A stretch of DNA of 64,000 bases from Bordetella sp. FB-8 (GTDB lineage Bacteria; Pseudomonadota; Gammaproteobacteria; Burkholderiales; Burkholderiaceae_B): contig NZ_KB907784.1 of NCBI RefSeq assembly GCF_000382185.1, forward strand, positions 2,071,633 to 2,135,632. Direction: 5' to 3'. The notes under the pieces were generated by a model. That model saw only the letters and a program-made list of their open reading frames with translations, was not told the origin of the DNA and did not search any database. The position numbers and the translations under genes were made by a program. Each line of letters starts with the position of its first letter. Within the stretch, counting starts at the first letter, position 1. Below, in pieces: positions 1-8,941 of the stretch.

Positions 1-1152
1 GGCCGCCATCAGCAGCGCGCCCACCGCGGCCGGCATCAGGCCGCCAATGAAGAGCGACGTGATGGACACGCCCGTGACGGAACCGACGGTGATCAGTACG
101 ATGCTGGGCGGAATGGTCTCGGACATTGCCCCGGACGCTGACAGCAGCCCGATCAGGTCGCCTTCGTTGCTGCCGCGCCGCTTCATCTCGGGAAAGAGCG
201 CCGGCGCCACCGCGGCCATGTCGGCCGCCTTGGCGCCCGAAATGCCCGAGACGATGTACATGGCACCCAGCAAAACATATTGCAGGCCGCCGCGCACGTG
301 GCCGATCAGGCCGACGAGAAAGCCGATCATCGCGCGGGCCAGTCCGGCCATCTCGATCAACGAGCCCAGAAACACGAACAGCGGCACCGCCAGCAGGATC
401 AGGTTGGACATGCCTTCTTCCATGCGGCTGGGCACGATCGACATTGGCGTCTGGGTCGAGAAGGCCAGGTAGCACATGGTGGACAGGCCGAAGGAAAAGC
501 CGATGGGCACGCCGATCACGATGCAGGACACCAGCAGTCCCAGGAAGAAGAAGACCAAATTGATGTTGCCCAGGTCTGACAGAACCGGCGTCAATGCCCA
601 CAGGCAGGCGCCGCACACGACCATCGCGGTGCCAGTTGCGGCCACCTGTCTGCCGCTGGACTGTTCAATCCAACGGGTAGCGGCCGTCACCAGCATCAGC
701 ACCGTGCCGACCAGCACGGCGCCGCTGCGCCAGCCTTCGCTCAGGCCCAGCACCGGCGTCGTCACGCCGAAGTCTTCCTGCCAGTGCTCCCATGCGGGCA
801 GACACAGCATGGCCAGAAAGGCCACCACCAGACTCATGCCCAGCGCTTGCAGCCAGGCGCGCGTGCCGGGAGGGAGGTCCTTGATGAAAGTGGTCAGCTG
901 CATGTGCGCGCCGCGCCGCAGGGCGATGCATGCGCCCAGCATGGCCAGCCACAGGAACAGGATGCCGGCCAGCTCGTCGGTCCAGACCAGCGGCGCGTCC
1001 AGCACGTAGCGCGAGAAGGTGCCGCTGCCCAGGATCAGGATTTCCGCCACGACGAGTATGGCGGCCGGCACTTCGGTCATCCAGCCCAGCGGCCGGTCGA
1101 GCCGGCGCGCCAGGGATGGGGCGGCACCCCGGGAATCAGTAAGGGAATGCAT
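1..1152 (-). CDS. Fused TRAP transporter permease (DctQ-DctM), 3' end outside window
   Basis: Inner-membrane permease of a tripartite ATP-independent periplasmic transporter, which imports organic or sugar acids with a sodium or proton gradient. My translation from the ATG at 1152 stays open to base 1 (384 codons, no stop). The first ~185 residues look like the small DctQ subunit (VWTDELAGILFLWLAMLGA, then a basic loop). From ~190 on it is the large DctM subunit (GVPIGFSFGLS; GISGAKAADMAAVAP; ETIPPSIVLI). The two subunits are joined in one frame. It follows the binding-protein gene by 18 bases, so the two are co-transcribed. The C-terminal half of DctM is missing because of the window edge. 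The substrate is probably a hexuronate or sugar acid, inferred from the neighbouring dehydrogenase. Confidence 0.88.
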   Translation of the reverse strand, partial: MHSLTDSRGAAPSLARRLDRPLGWMTEVPAAILVVAEILILGSGTFSRYVLDAPLVWTDELAGILFLWLAMLGACIALRRGAHMQLTTFIKDLPPGTRAWLQALGMSLVVAFLAMLCLPAWEHWQEDFGVTTPVLGLSEGWRSGAVLVGTVLMLVTAATRWIEQSSGRQVAATGTAMVVCGACLWALTPVLSDLGNINLVFFFLGLLVSCIVIGVPIGFSFGLSTMCYLAFSTQTPMSIVPSRMEEGMSNLILLAVPLFVFLGSLIEMAGLARAMIGFLVGLIGHVRGGLQYVLLGAMYIVSGISGAKAADMAAVAPALFPEMKRRGSNEGDLIGLLSASGAMSETIPPSIVLITVGSVTGVSITSLFIGGLMPAAVGALLMAA

Positions 1153-1170
1153 GGTGCGCCTGTTGGTGCG

Positions 1171-2187
1171 TCAAGCCAGCTTGCCGGAATACTTTTCCAG
1201 CTTGGCCCATACCTGCTCGCCGTACTTTTTCTTCCATTCGGCGTAGAAGCCCGCGCTGCTCAGCATCGTTCGGAAGGGGGTGGGATCGGGCCGGTTGAAC
1301 ACGATGCCCAGCTTGGTGAGCTGAGCCTGGGCTTCGCCGTTGAGCCGGGCGATGTCCTGGCGCTGCTTGAGCGCGGCCGCGTCCAGGTTGCGGGTCAGCG
1401 ATTCCTGCACTTCTTTGGGTAGCGCCTGCAGTATTTTGGCGTTGCCGAAAATGAAATGCCCGTCCCAGGTGTGGCCGGTGAGCGAGCAGTATTTCTGCAC
1501 CTCGTAGAGCTTGGCGCTCTGGATCAGCGTCAGCGGATTCTCCTGGCCGTCGACCACCTTGGTCTGCAGCGCGGAATACAGCTGGCCGAAATCGATGGCG
1601 GTGGGAGACGCGCCCAGCGCCTTGAACATCGAGATCCACATCGGGATGCCGGGCACGCGAATCTTGAAGCCCTTGAGATCCGCGGGCGTGTCGATGGGCT
1701 TGGTGGACGTGGTGATGTTGCGGTAGCCGTTGTCCAGGACCTTGTCGTAGGCATGCAGATTGACCTTGGCCAGCGCGGCGCGCACGTAGTTGCCTAGGTC
1801 GCCGTCCATGGCGGCCCAGACCGTGGCGTAGTCTTTGAAGGCGAACGCCACGCCGTTGATGCCCGCGGTGGGGACCAGCGTCTGCAGGTTGGTGCCGGCG
1901 GTGGACATGATGTCGATCGCACCCGAGCGGGTCTGCGAGATCATGTCGGGTTCGCTGCCGAGCTGGCTGTTGGGGTAGACCTGCAGGTCTACCTTGCCGC
2001 CCGTGTCCTGGCTGATCTGCCTGGCGGCTTCCTGGATGCGCAGCGTGCCGGGATGGTCGGCCGGGAACGCGGTGCCGTACTTGAGCTTGATGACGCCTTG
2101 CGCGAATGCGAAGCGCGGCAGCGCGGCGGCGGCGCCGGCGGCGATGACGGCCTGGGTGAACTGGCGGCGGGTGGGGGTGAAGGTCAT
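1171..2187 (-). CDS. TRAP transporter solute-binding protein, DctP family
   Basis: Periplasmic binding protein that delivers a carboxylate substrate to the adjacent fused DctQM permease. It has 338 residues, normal for the family. The N-terminus carries an export signal with adjacent arginines at residues 7-8 (TRRQFTQA), a hydrophobic stretch and a likely cleavage after AFA near residue 29, which suggests Tat or Sec export. The middle holds typical DctP stretches (LKGFKIRVPG, GQENPLTLI). A good ribosome binding site (AAAGGAG) sits 6 bases before the ATG. It lies 27 bases after the dehydrogenase gene, in one minus-strand operon. The ligand cannot be read from sequence. Confidence 0.92.
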   Translation of the reverse strand: MTFTPTRRQFTQAVIAAGAAAALPRFAFAQGVIKLKYGTAFPADHPGTLRIQEAARQISQDTGGKVDLQVYPNSQLGSEPDMISQTRSGAIDIMSTAGTNLQTLVPTAGINGVAFAFKDYATVWAAMDGDLGNYVRAALAKVNLHAYDKVLDNGYRNITTSTKPIDTPADLKGFKIRVPGIPMWISMFKALGASPTAIDFGQLYSALQTKVVDGQENPLTLIQSAKLYEVQKYCSLTGHTWDGHFIFGNAKILQALPKEVQESLTRNLDAAALKQRQDIARLNGEAQAQLTKLGIVFNRPDPTPFRTMLSSAGFYAEWKKKYGEQVWAKLEKYSGKLA

Positions 2188-2214
2188 GCGTGTCTCCTTT
2201 GGAATAATTTTGGA

Positions 2215-3732
2215 TTAATCGTGGGCAAGGAGGGCGGCCATGCCTCCCTCCCGAAGTCTTGTCAGGTGCCGTGCAATGCGCGCGGCAAAGGCCGGCGGGT
2301 AAGGCTCGGCGCCGAATACCGGTGCGTGGGCCAAGGCCGCCGCGGCGGCCCGTTGCGGCGACGGCGCCTGGCGCAGGCGCTCGGCCAGCGCGGCGGCACC
2401 GGGGTCGCTGATATGCAGCGCGTTGCCCGCGTCGCTGCGTTCGCGTTCCAGGTAGTGCAGCCATGCGGCCAGCGCGCGTTCGAGCAGCGGCCGCTCGATG
2501 CCGGCGGCCAGGCTTTCGCGCAGCGCGGGAAGCCAGCGCACCGGTACTTTCTGTGTGCCATCCATGGCGATCTGCTGCGTGCGATGCGCCAGCGCCGGGT
2601 TCTCGAAGCGCCTGAGCAGGTCGCGGCAGTAGGCCTGTACGTCGTAGCCGGGAGGCGGCGCCACGGTTGCGCACAGGTCTTCCAGCATCAGCCGGCGCAC
2701 GAACGGGCCTACCAGCGAGTCCGCCATGGCATCGGAAACGCTTTCCAGGCCGCACAGCTGTCCGGCATAGGCGATGGCGGAATGCGCTCCGTTGAGCAGG
2801 CGCAGCTTCATGGCCTGGTAGGGACGCACGTCGCCGGTCAGCAGGGCGCCGGTGTCTTCCCAGGCGGGGCGCGGCCCGGCGAAGCGGTCTTCGATCACCC
2901 ACTGGGTGAAGGGTTCGCAGACGATGGCGGCGGCATCGCGCAGTCCCAGGCGCTCGGCGGCGTATTCCAGTGATTCGGCGGTAGCCGCAGGCACGATGCG
3001 GTCAACCATGCTGTTGGGAAAAGCAATGTCCGATTCGATGCGGCGCGCCAGCGATGCGTCCGTTTCCCGCGCATATTGCGCCAGCAGCGTGCGCAGGGTG
3101 TCGCCGTTGGCTGCCATATTGTCGCAGCACATCACCGTAAGCGGCGCCCCGCTCGGCCGACGGCGTATGCCTTCGGCCAGCACGCCCAGCGTGGAGCGCG
3201 GCATGCGCGGCTGGGTCAGGTCGTGCCGCACAGCCGCATCGTTCAGGTCGAGCTCGCCGCTGGAGGGGTTCTGGCTGTAGCCTTTTTCGGTGACCGTGAT
3301 GGTCACCACCGCCGTTGATCGGCGGCCCAGCGCCGCCAGCACCGGCTCCAGTTGCGTGGGCGCATGCAGCGCGGCCCGCAGCACGCCCACCACACGCGTG
3401 CGGGCCTGGTCGCCATGCCGTTCCGTTACCGAGTACAAGCAGTCCTGCGCGGCCAGGGTTTGCGGCACCCGCGCATCGCGCAGGCTGACGCCGATGATGC
3501 CCCAGCGCAAGTCGCCGCTTGCGACGGTTTGCTCCGTATAGACCGCCTGATGGGCCCGGTGAAAGGCGCCCAGGCCCAGGTGCACGATACCCGCGGCCAG
3601 TTGGCGGCGATCGTAGGCCGGGCAAATGGCCTGCGCACCGACGCAGCCTGCCGTGACAGACGACAACGCGCCCTGCGAAGGAGGGTTTTGAAGGATTTTT
3701 TGCACCACAGTACCATGGTAGTCGACCAACAT
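2215..3732 (-). CDS. Mannitol dehydrogenase-family oxidoreductase (fructuronate reductase/mannitol 2-dehydrogenase type)
   Basis: NAD(P)-dependent polyol-specific long-chain dehydrogenase, which interconverts a polyol or aldonate and a keto sugar or keto acid in the cytoplasm. The N-terminal Rossmann part is visible (GIVHLGLGAFHRAHQA near residue 48). The family catalytic motif with Lys, Asn and His is present (MKLRLLNGAHSAIAY near 310), as is FPNSMVDRIVP near 240. The listed start gives 505 residues but is doubtful: no Shine-Dalgarno sequence precedes it, and a putative operator overlaps its first codons, so a GTG or TTG start further in is possible. First gene of the TRAP operon and divergent from the GntR gene, which fits hexuronate or polyol use. 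Exact substrate unknown. Confidence 0.88.
   Translation of the reverse strand: MLVDYHGTVVQKILQNPPSQGALSSVTAGCVGAQAICPAYDRRQLAAGIVHLGLGAFHRAHQAVYTEQTVASGDLRWGIIGVSLRDARVPQTLAAQDCLYSVTERHGDQARTRVVGVLRAALHAPTQLEPVLAALGRRSTAVVTITVTEKGYSQNPSSGELDLNDAAVRHDLTQPRMPRSTLGVLAEGIRRRPSGAPLTVMCCDNMAANGDTLRTLLAQYARETDASLARRIESDIAFPNSMVDRIVPAATAESLEYAAERLGLRDAAAIVCEPFTQWVIEDRFAGPRPAWEDTGALLTGDVRPYQAMKLRLLNGAHSAIAYAGQLCGLESVSDAMADSLVGPFVRRLMLEDLCATVAPPPGYDVQAYCRDLLRRFENPALAHRTQQIAMDGTQKVPVRWLPALRESLAAGIERPLLERALAAWLHYLERERSDAGNALHISDPGAAALAERLRQAPSPQRAAAAALAHAPVFGAEPYPPAFAARIARHLTRLREGGMAALLAHD
3712..3722 (-). promoter_or_regulatory. Putative GntR operator, copy 1
   Basis: The 11-mer ACTACCATGGT reads on the minus strand here and again on the plus strand at 3807-3817. 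Its core TACCATGGTA (3711-3720) is a perfect 10-base palindrome. Paired palindromes in the gap between a FadR-type regulator and its divergent target operon are the usual arrangement for autoregulating GntR proteins. Assignment is inference. Confidence 0.5.
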
Positions 3733-3806
3733 CGGAAGTCTAAGGATAATCTCCCCTACGAAAATCTAGGGATAACCCTCGGGCCAAGGTTTTTTTTCCA
3801 ATACGT

Positions 3807-3817
3807 ACTACCATGGT
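3807..3817 (+). promoter_or_regulatory. Putative GntR operator, copy 2
   Basis: Second copy of ACTACCATGGT, with an 8-base palindromic core ACCATGGT (3810-3817), ending 3 bases before the GntR start codon. Binding here would block ribosome or polymerase access to the regulator gene itself. Confidence 0.5.
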
Positions 3818-3820
3818 GGA

Positions 3821-4597
3821 ATGCCTCGCCTGGAACAGACAAAGCGCAACGCCGTTGCCGCCGATCCGCAAAAATCCATGATTCCGACCGAAGAGTCCCT
3901 GGCGGCGGCGCTGTCCGACTTCCAGCTGGACCCGGCGCATTCGTATACAAATCAGGTACATAGCCTGCTGCTGCGCGCTATTGTGCGCGGCACGCTGCCG
4001 CCGCGCACGGCACTGTCGGAAGCCACGATCGCCAAGATGATCAATGTCAGCCGCACCCCCGTGCGCGAGGCGCTGGCGCAACTGGCCGATGAGCAATTGG
4101 TGCTGATCTACCGCCAAGTGGGGACCCTCGTTGCGCCGATCAGCATCCAGTTGCTCGAGGAGGGGCGATTCGTGCGCGGTACCCTCGAATGCGCCAACCA
4201 TGTTGAGTTGGCCAAGACGATCACGCCCGCGCAGATGGCCGAGCTGGAACGCATTGTCCAGCGCCAGCGCGATGCGGTCGCGGGTGGGCAGATCGACCGT
4301 TTCTCAGAATTGGACGAACTGATGCACCGGCAGTTCTTCGAGTGCGCGGGGCGCGGTCATGTCTGGACCATGCTCGAACCCATCAAGCGCCAGTTCGACC
4401 GGGTGCGATGGCTGCTTCTGGGACATGTGGCGGGCCATTCCGACCGCGCGTTGCGCGAGCACGAACAGATACTGGCCCAGTTCGCCGCCCGCGATGCCAA
4501 AGGGCTGCGCACCAGCGTCCTGTCCCACGTCAATCACATTACCGCACACTTGCAGGCATTGCGGCGGCAGGCGCCGGCCAGCTACTTTTCGGATTGA
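3821..4597 (+). CDS. GntR-family transcriptional regulator (FadR/FCD subfamily)
   Basis: DNA-binding regulator of 258 residues. It has an N-terminal winged helix (about 45-110; LSEATIAKMINVSRTPVREALAQL read in two parts: LSEATIAKMINVS, RTPVREALAQL). The C-terminal FCD ligand domain has the expected metal/ligand histidines (DELMHRQFFE near 167; HEQILAQFAARD near 215). It is divergent from the dehydrogenase-TRAP operon and is probably its repressor, relieved by a sugar-acid ligand. The ATG at 3821 directly follows an operator-like palindrome; an internal ATG at 3878 (MIPTEESL) would remove 19 residues and cannot be excluded. Confidence 0.9.
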   Translation: MPRLEQTKRNAVAADPQKSMIPTEESLAAALSDFQLDPAHSYTNQVHSLLLRAIVRGTLPPRTALSEATIAKMINVSRTPVREALAQLADEQLVLIYRQVGTLVAPISIQLLEEGRFVRGTLECANHVELAKTITPAQMAELERIVQRQRDAVAGGQIDRFSELDELMHRQFFECAGRGHVWTMLEPIKRQFDRVRWLLLGHVAGHSDRALREHEQILAQFAARDAKGLRTSVLSHVNHITAHLQALRRQAPASYFSD

Positions 4598-4619
4598 GCC
4601 GGTTCCCGGCAAGTCCGGA

Positions 4620-5339
4620 TCAGGGTATGTCCACCAGCCGCATGCGCCTGAGGAGAATGCCGGCGCGGCCGTCGAGATAGCGCGTGTCGCGGTGCCGGTC
4701 GTAGTAGCGAGGGCTGGGCAGCATGGCGGCCAGTTTCGCGGCCTGGTAGGCGCTCAGCTGGGAGGCGTCGATCTGGTAGTAGTGCCGCGCCGCGGCCTGG
4801 GCGCCGAAGACGCCCGTGCCCCATTCCGCGATATTCAGGTAGATCTCCAGGATGCGGCGCTTGCTCATGAACCGGTCGATCATGAAAGTCACCAGCAATT
4901 CTTCGCCCTTGCGCAGGTAATTGCGCGAGTTCGACAGCAGCAGGTTCTTGGCTAGCTGCTGGGTTATGGTCGAGCCGCCGCGGCGGGCTTTGCGGCCCAG
5001 TTCTTCTTGGTGCTGGTTGTATTCCCAGGCATCGCGTATGGCATTCCATTCGACGCCGTTGTTGTCCAGGAAATTGGAGTCTTCGGAGGCGACCACGGCG
5101 CGCTTGAGCGCGTCGCTGATGCGCGCATAAGGCACCCAGGTCTGCTGCAGCGCGATGCGCGGATCGGTCTTGCGCAGGGCGGCCATTTCTTCGCGCATCA
5201 CTGCGCTGGCGGCCGGATTGTGGTGTGCGTACCAGAGCACCTGGCCCAGCAGCCACACCTGGTAGAGCAGGAACAGGCCGACCAGGATCAGGATCAGCTT
5301 GCTCAGCCCATGCATGCGGCGGCTCTTGCGCCTGGTCAT
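4620..5339 (-). CDS. mtgA: Monofunctional biosynthetic peptidoglycan transglycosylase
   Basis: Polymerises lipid II into glycan strands at the periplasmic face of the inner membrane. The 239 residues match the usual MtgA size. A single N-terminal membrane anchor lies near residues 12-33. The GT51 motifs appear in order: SEDSNF with the catalytic glutamate near 88, RRGGSTITQQLAKNLLLS near 140, RKGEELL, and KRRILEIYLNIAEWG near 175. It lies 6 bases downstream of aroE at the 3' end of a tight minus-strand operon. Confidence 0.96.
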   Translation of the reverse strand: MTRRKSRRMHGLSKLILILVGLFLLYQVWLLGQVLWYAHHNPAASAVMREEMAALRKTDPRIALQQTWVPYARISDALKRAVVASEDSNFLDNNGVEWNAIRDAWEYNQHQEELGRKARRGGSTITQQLAKNLLLSNSRNYLRKGEELLVTFMIDRFMSKRRILEIYLNIAEWGTGVFGAQAAARHYYQIDASQLSAYQAAKLAAMLPSPRYYDRHRDTRYLDGRAGILLRRMRLVDIP

Positions 5340-5345
5340 AATGCC

Positions 5346-6200
5346 TTAGTATTGGGTCCGCAGCTCGGCGCGCAGTACGCCGAGCACCGGCACCGGATCG
5401 GGCCGCACGCCGTGCCAGATGAAGAAGCTTTCCGCGGCCTGGCCCACCAGCATGCCCAGCCCGTCGGCGCAATGGGCCGCGCCGTCCTGGACCGCCTGCC
5501 TCATGAAAGGCGTCGGCTGGGCGGCATACAACATGTCATAGGCCAGCGCGCCCTTGGCATACAAACCGGCGGGCAAATCGGGCGCCGCGCCGTGCAGGCT
5601 GCTGGCCGTGGCATTGACGACGATGTCCCAGCCGCCTGCGACGGCCGCATCCGCCAGCCTGCCGGCGCTAACCTGCACAGCCAGGCCGGCACATGCGGAC
5701 TGCCAGTTTTGCGCCAACTCGGCGGCACGTTCGGGCGTGCGGTTGACGATGCGTAGCTGCGCACACCCGGCCTGGGCCAGAGGCTGCAGCACGCCCCGCG
5801 CGGCGCCGCCCGCGCCCACCAGCAGGACCCGCGCGCCGTCCAGGCGCGCGCCCAGGCGGGTCAGGTCGTCCACCAGGCCCACGCCGTCGGTGTTGCAGCC
5901 GTGCCAGGCCTGTTCCTTCCAGGTCAGCGTATTGACGGCTCCGGCCATCCGGGCGCGCGCCGAAAGGTGGTCGCGTGCAAGCGCGAAGGCCTGCTGTTTG
6001 AAGGGCACCGTCACGTTCAGCCCGCGGCCGCCTTCGGCCGCGAAAGTCCGCGCAGCGTGCTCGAAGCCGTCCCGTGGCGCGGCCAGGCGCTCATAGCGCA
6101 GCGCGATGCCGGTCTGCTGGCCGAACAGCGCATGGATGCGCGGCGAGCGGCTGTGTTCGACGGGATTGCCGATCACGGCGTAGCGGGGCAGTGTACTCAT
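5346..6200 (-). CDS. aroE: Shikimate dehydrogenase
   Basis: Reduces 3-dehydroshikimate to shikimate with NADPH in aromatic amino-acid synthesis. 284 residues. Visible motifs are GNPVEHSRSPRIHALF (shikimate binding, ~11), GLNVTVPFKQQAF with the catalytic lysine (~60), GCNTDGVGLVDDL (~100), VLLVGAGGAARGV (dinucleotide binding, ~125), VNRTPERAAEL, and DGLGMLVGQAAESF (~240). Its start overlaps the stop of the TonB-like gene by 4 bases, which indicates translational coupling. Confidence 0.97.
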   Translation of the reverse strand: MSTLPRYAVIGNPVEHSRSPRIHALFGQQTGIALRYERLAAPRDGFEHAARTFAAEGGRGLNVTVPFKQQAFALARDHLSARARMAGAVNTLTWKEQAWHGCNTDGVGLVDDLTRLGARLDGARVLLVGAGGAARGVLQPLAQAGCAQLRIVNRTPERAAELAQNWQSACAGLAVQVSAGRLADAAVAGGWDIVVNATASSLHGAAPDLPAGLYAKGALAYDMLYAAQPTPFMRQAVQDGAAHCADGLGMLVGQAAESFFIWHGVRPDPVPVLGVLRAELRTQY

Positions 6201-7042
6201 GGGCCGGATGTCTTGAGCGAATCGTTGACGAAGTGCCAGGTGCGGGTGATGACAAGTTCATCGATATTGCGGGCAATATCGGGCGGGAAAGGCGCAAAGG
6301 GCGCGGCCATTTCAATGATGCGCCGCGCGGCCTGGTTGAGCACGGCGTATTGCGAAGGCTGGTCGATTTCGAAACCGGCGAGGCTGCCGTCCTTGCGTAC
6401 GGTAATGGTCACGCGTAGCGAGCCGTAGAGGTGGCCGCGGGCGGCTGCGGGATAATGCTGCGTGCCGATGGACTCGACGCGCCGCGCCCAACCGTCGAGA
6501 TAGGCCGCATAGCGCGACGCCTCGGCGGACGGACCCACGAAGGCGCGGCGCGGTTGTTTGTTATAAGCCTCTACGCGCTGCGACAGCGCGGCGATTTGGG
6601 CGTTCTGGATGACGCCTTGCTGGTCTTCGGGGTCCTGTCCGGGGTCGGTCGCGGTCGCGTCCGGATGCGTTGCCGGGTGAGGGGCTGCGGTCTTGCGCGA
6701 TGCCTGCAGCCTAGTCAGCAGGCGCGCCTGTTCTTTTTCGAGCTGCTGCTGGCGCTTGCGCATGGCCTGCAGCACGATGGTGTCGGCGGCCTGGCCGGTG
6801 CGCGGCAGGGGCGAGCGGGCCAGTCCCTGCTTATCCTCGCCGCCGCCTTCGAGATTTTGCTGCGCCAGGGCTTGCGCGCGAGCCGGTGCGGTGTCGCTGC
6901 GCGCGTTGACCAGTACCACCTCCAGGGCGGGCGCGGGCGGCCGTGGCAGGCGCTGCGCCCAATGCCAGGCCAGCACGCCCGCGTGCAGGAGCAGTGAAAT
7001 GGCCAGCCCGATCAGCAGGTAATCGTTGCGGCGCCGTGTCAT
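6197..7042 (-). CDS. TonB-family energy-transducer-like protein
   Basis: 281 residues with the layout of a TonB protein: a single N-terminal membrane segment (~9-27, LIGLAISLLLHAGVLAWHW), a Pro/Ala/Gln-rich periplasmic linker with a short coiled-coil-like stretch (MRKRQQQLEKEQARLL, ~95-110), and a C-terminal TonB domain (YPAAARGHLYGSLRVTITV near 195, FAPFPPDI near 255). No ExbB, ExbD or receptor gene is adjacent. The gene sits between a ribonuclease and aroE, with a 4-base gap upstream and a 4-base overlap downstream. Role in iron uptake or envelope function cannot be decided. Confidence 0.85.
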   Translation of the reverse strand: MTRRRNDYLLIGLAISLLLHAGVLAWHWAQRLPRPPAPALEVVLVNARSDTAPARAQALAQQNLEGGGEDKQGLARSPLPRTGQAADTIVLQAMRKRQQQLEKEQARLLTRLQASRKTAAPHPATHPDATATDPGQDPEDQQGVIQNAQIAALSQRVEAYNKQPRRAFVGPSAEASRYAAYLDGWARRVESIGTQHYPAAARGHLYGSLRVTITVRKDGSLAGFEIDQPSQYAVLNQAARRIIEMAAPFAPFPPDIARNIDELVITRTWHFVNDSLKTSGP

Positions 7043-7046
7043 GGGG

Positions 7047-8930
7047 CTACTCCGCCGGCCCCAGGTAACGGCAATCGAGCTCCAGGGCCAATTCGTCGCG
7101 GCCCAGGATTTCTATTTCAACGGCGGTGCCGCGTTCGAGTTCGGGTAGGCCGCCCACGCGCGTGACCAGCGGAGCATGCGCCAATCGCACCAGATCGTCG
7201 CGCAGCACGCTTGCAGTGCTGCGCGCGATGCCGTTTTGCGCCAGCCAGCGCAGGCACCAGTAGCGCTCCATATTGCCCTGGAATTCGGACCAGGCGGCAT
7301 ATTGCGCATCGAAGGCGCCGATGATGGCGAAGAGGTCCGCATCCTTGGGTTTGAATGGCGCCACCAGCCGGGCACCCACGCCGTTGTCGACGGTGCAGAT
7401 CAGCTGCCATTGATTGACCAGATCGACATAGCGGCGCAGCGGCGAGGTGCTCCACGCATATTGCGGCACGCCGATGGCCTCATGCGGCAGCGCCTGGGTG
7501 CTCATGCGCACGCGGCCGGCCTGTTGCGAACGGTAGATGCCCGGCACCCCGTGCTGCGCCAACAGGCCGCCCCACAGATTGTTGGCCAGGATCATGTATT
7601 CGGCCACCATGCGGTCCAGCGGCGCGTTGCGCTGGCGCGGCACCAGCCGCACCGGCGTGTCGGGGTCGTCCGGGTTGCCGTCCAGGTAGAAGCTGTACTC
7701 CACCCGCGAGTTGTTCTCGGGCTTGCCGCGCACCTGCTCGCGTTTGGCGGACAGCGCCTGCGCCAGCTGCCAGAGCGGCCGCAGCCAGTGGCCGTAAGGC
7801 AGGTCGGACTGGGGATTGGCCAGACTTTCCTCGGTGATGCGGCCGTCCAGCAGGTTGTGGCGCAGGTTCTCGCGCACCACGATGCGTTCCAGGCGTGTCT
7901 CGCTCTCGAATATCTCGCCCGTTGCCGGATCGGCCGTCACGTACAGCGACAGTGCCGGCACTTCGCGTCCGGCATCCAGCGAAAAGGCCGCGATGACCGA
8001 GTCGGGCTGCATCGGGATCTTGTCGCCCGGCATGTACACCGTGGACAGACGCGCGCGCGCCAGCTTATCCAGCTCACTGCCGCGGGTCACGGCCAGGCCC
8101 GGCGCGGCGATGTGCACGCCGGCGCGCAGACGGCCGTCAGGCAGCACGGTTACCGACAGGGCGTCGTCGATCTCGGTGGTGGTGACATCGTCGACGGAAT
8201 AGATCTCGGCATCGGCCAGCGGCAGCTCGCGCTCGATCGGCGGCACGGCCATCTCGGGAAAGCCGGAGCCGCGAGGAAAGTGCGTGGCCAGGAAGCGGCG
8301 CTTGTGCAGGGCCAGCGCATGCGGCCAGGCGCCCAGTTCCAGCAGCAGACGCTCGGGCGTCTTTTGCAGCGTGGCGCAGGCGGCGTCGAAGGCTTTCCAG
8401 ACCTGGGAATTCTTGTCGGGCTTGACGAGCAGGGACTCGGCCGCCTGGGCGACGGGGTCGGGCAGTTTGCCGGCGGCCATCTCGTCCACCCATTGCTGCT
8501 GCTGCTCGGCCTGCAGGCGTTTCTTTTCCAAGGCGGCGAGCGCGGCGGCTAGGACGTCGGGCGGCGCGGGCCGGTAGCGGCCCGCGCCGCGACGGTGAAA
8601 ATAGGCCGGTGCGCCGTGCAGCCGTTGCATCAGCGCGGCTTGTTCGACGGGCGAAGGGGCGTGGCCGAAGTAGTCGGCGGCCAGCGCGGTGGCGGCGAAT
8701 TCCTCCTGCGGCGCGCATTCCCACAGGAACTGCAGATCGATGTCCTGGGCCAGTTCGGTCGCGGCCGACATCAATTCGGCGGGCACGGGCGCGTCGAACG
8801 AGAACAGCACGGCGGTGCGCTTGATCTTGCTGCGTTTGCCCGATTCGGACTCCACCTGCAGGGTGGCGTCCGCTTCGGACAGGGTATGGGCGGCCTTGAA
8901 ATTGCCGTCGTCTTCGTAATACACGTACAT
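7047..8930 (-). CDS. RNB-domain ribonuclease (RNase II/R family)
   Basis: Hydrolytic 3'-5' exoribonuclease, 627 residues from MYVYYEDDG at 8930. An open frame continues upstream but runs through a separate esterase gene in another frame. The RNB catalytic core starts near residue 255 (TTEIDDALSV, whose aspartates bind the metal; VHIAAPGLAV). It continues through VYMPGDKIPM and MILANNLWGGLL to the family motif STSPLRRYVDLVNQWQL near 500. It lacks a recognisable pair of N-terminal cold-shock domains and is shorter than RNase R, so it is closer to the RNase II-like enzymes found beside aroE in beta-proteobacteria. It starts 11 bases after the esterase gene, within one operon. Confidence 0.92.
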   Translation of the reverse strand: MYVYYEDDGNFKAAHTLSEADATLQVESESGKRSKIKRTAVLFSFDAPVPAELMSAATELAQDIDLQFLWECAPQEEFAATALAADYFGHAPSPVEQAALMQRLHGAPAYFHRRGAGRYRPAPPDVLAAALAALEKKRLQAEQQQQWVDEMAAGKLPDPVAQAAESLLVKPDKNSQVWKAFDAACATLQKTPERLLLELGAWPHALALHKRRFLATHFPRGSGFPEMAVPPIERELPLADAEIYSVDDVTTTEIDDALSVTVLPDGRLRAGVHIAAPGLAVTRGSELDKLARARLSTVYMPGDKIPMQPDSVIAAFSLDAGREVPALSLYVTADPATGEIFESETRLERIVVRENLRHNLLDGRITEESLANPQSDLPYGHWLRPLWQLAQALSAKREQVRGKPENNSRVEYSFYLDGNPDDPDTPVRLVPRQRNAPLDRMVAEYMILANNLWGGLLAQHGVPGIYRSQQAGRVRMSTQALPHEAIGVPQYAWSTSPLRRYVDLVNQWQLICTVDNGVGARLVAPFKPKDADLFAIIGAFDAQYAAWSEFQGNMERYWCLRWLAQNGIARSTASVLRDDLVRLAHAPLVTRVGGLPELERGTAVEIEILGRDELALELDCRYLGPAE

Positions 8931-8941
8931 GGTGGGGGAAA

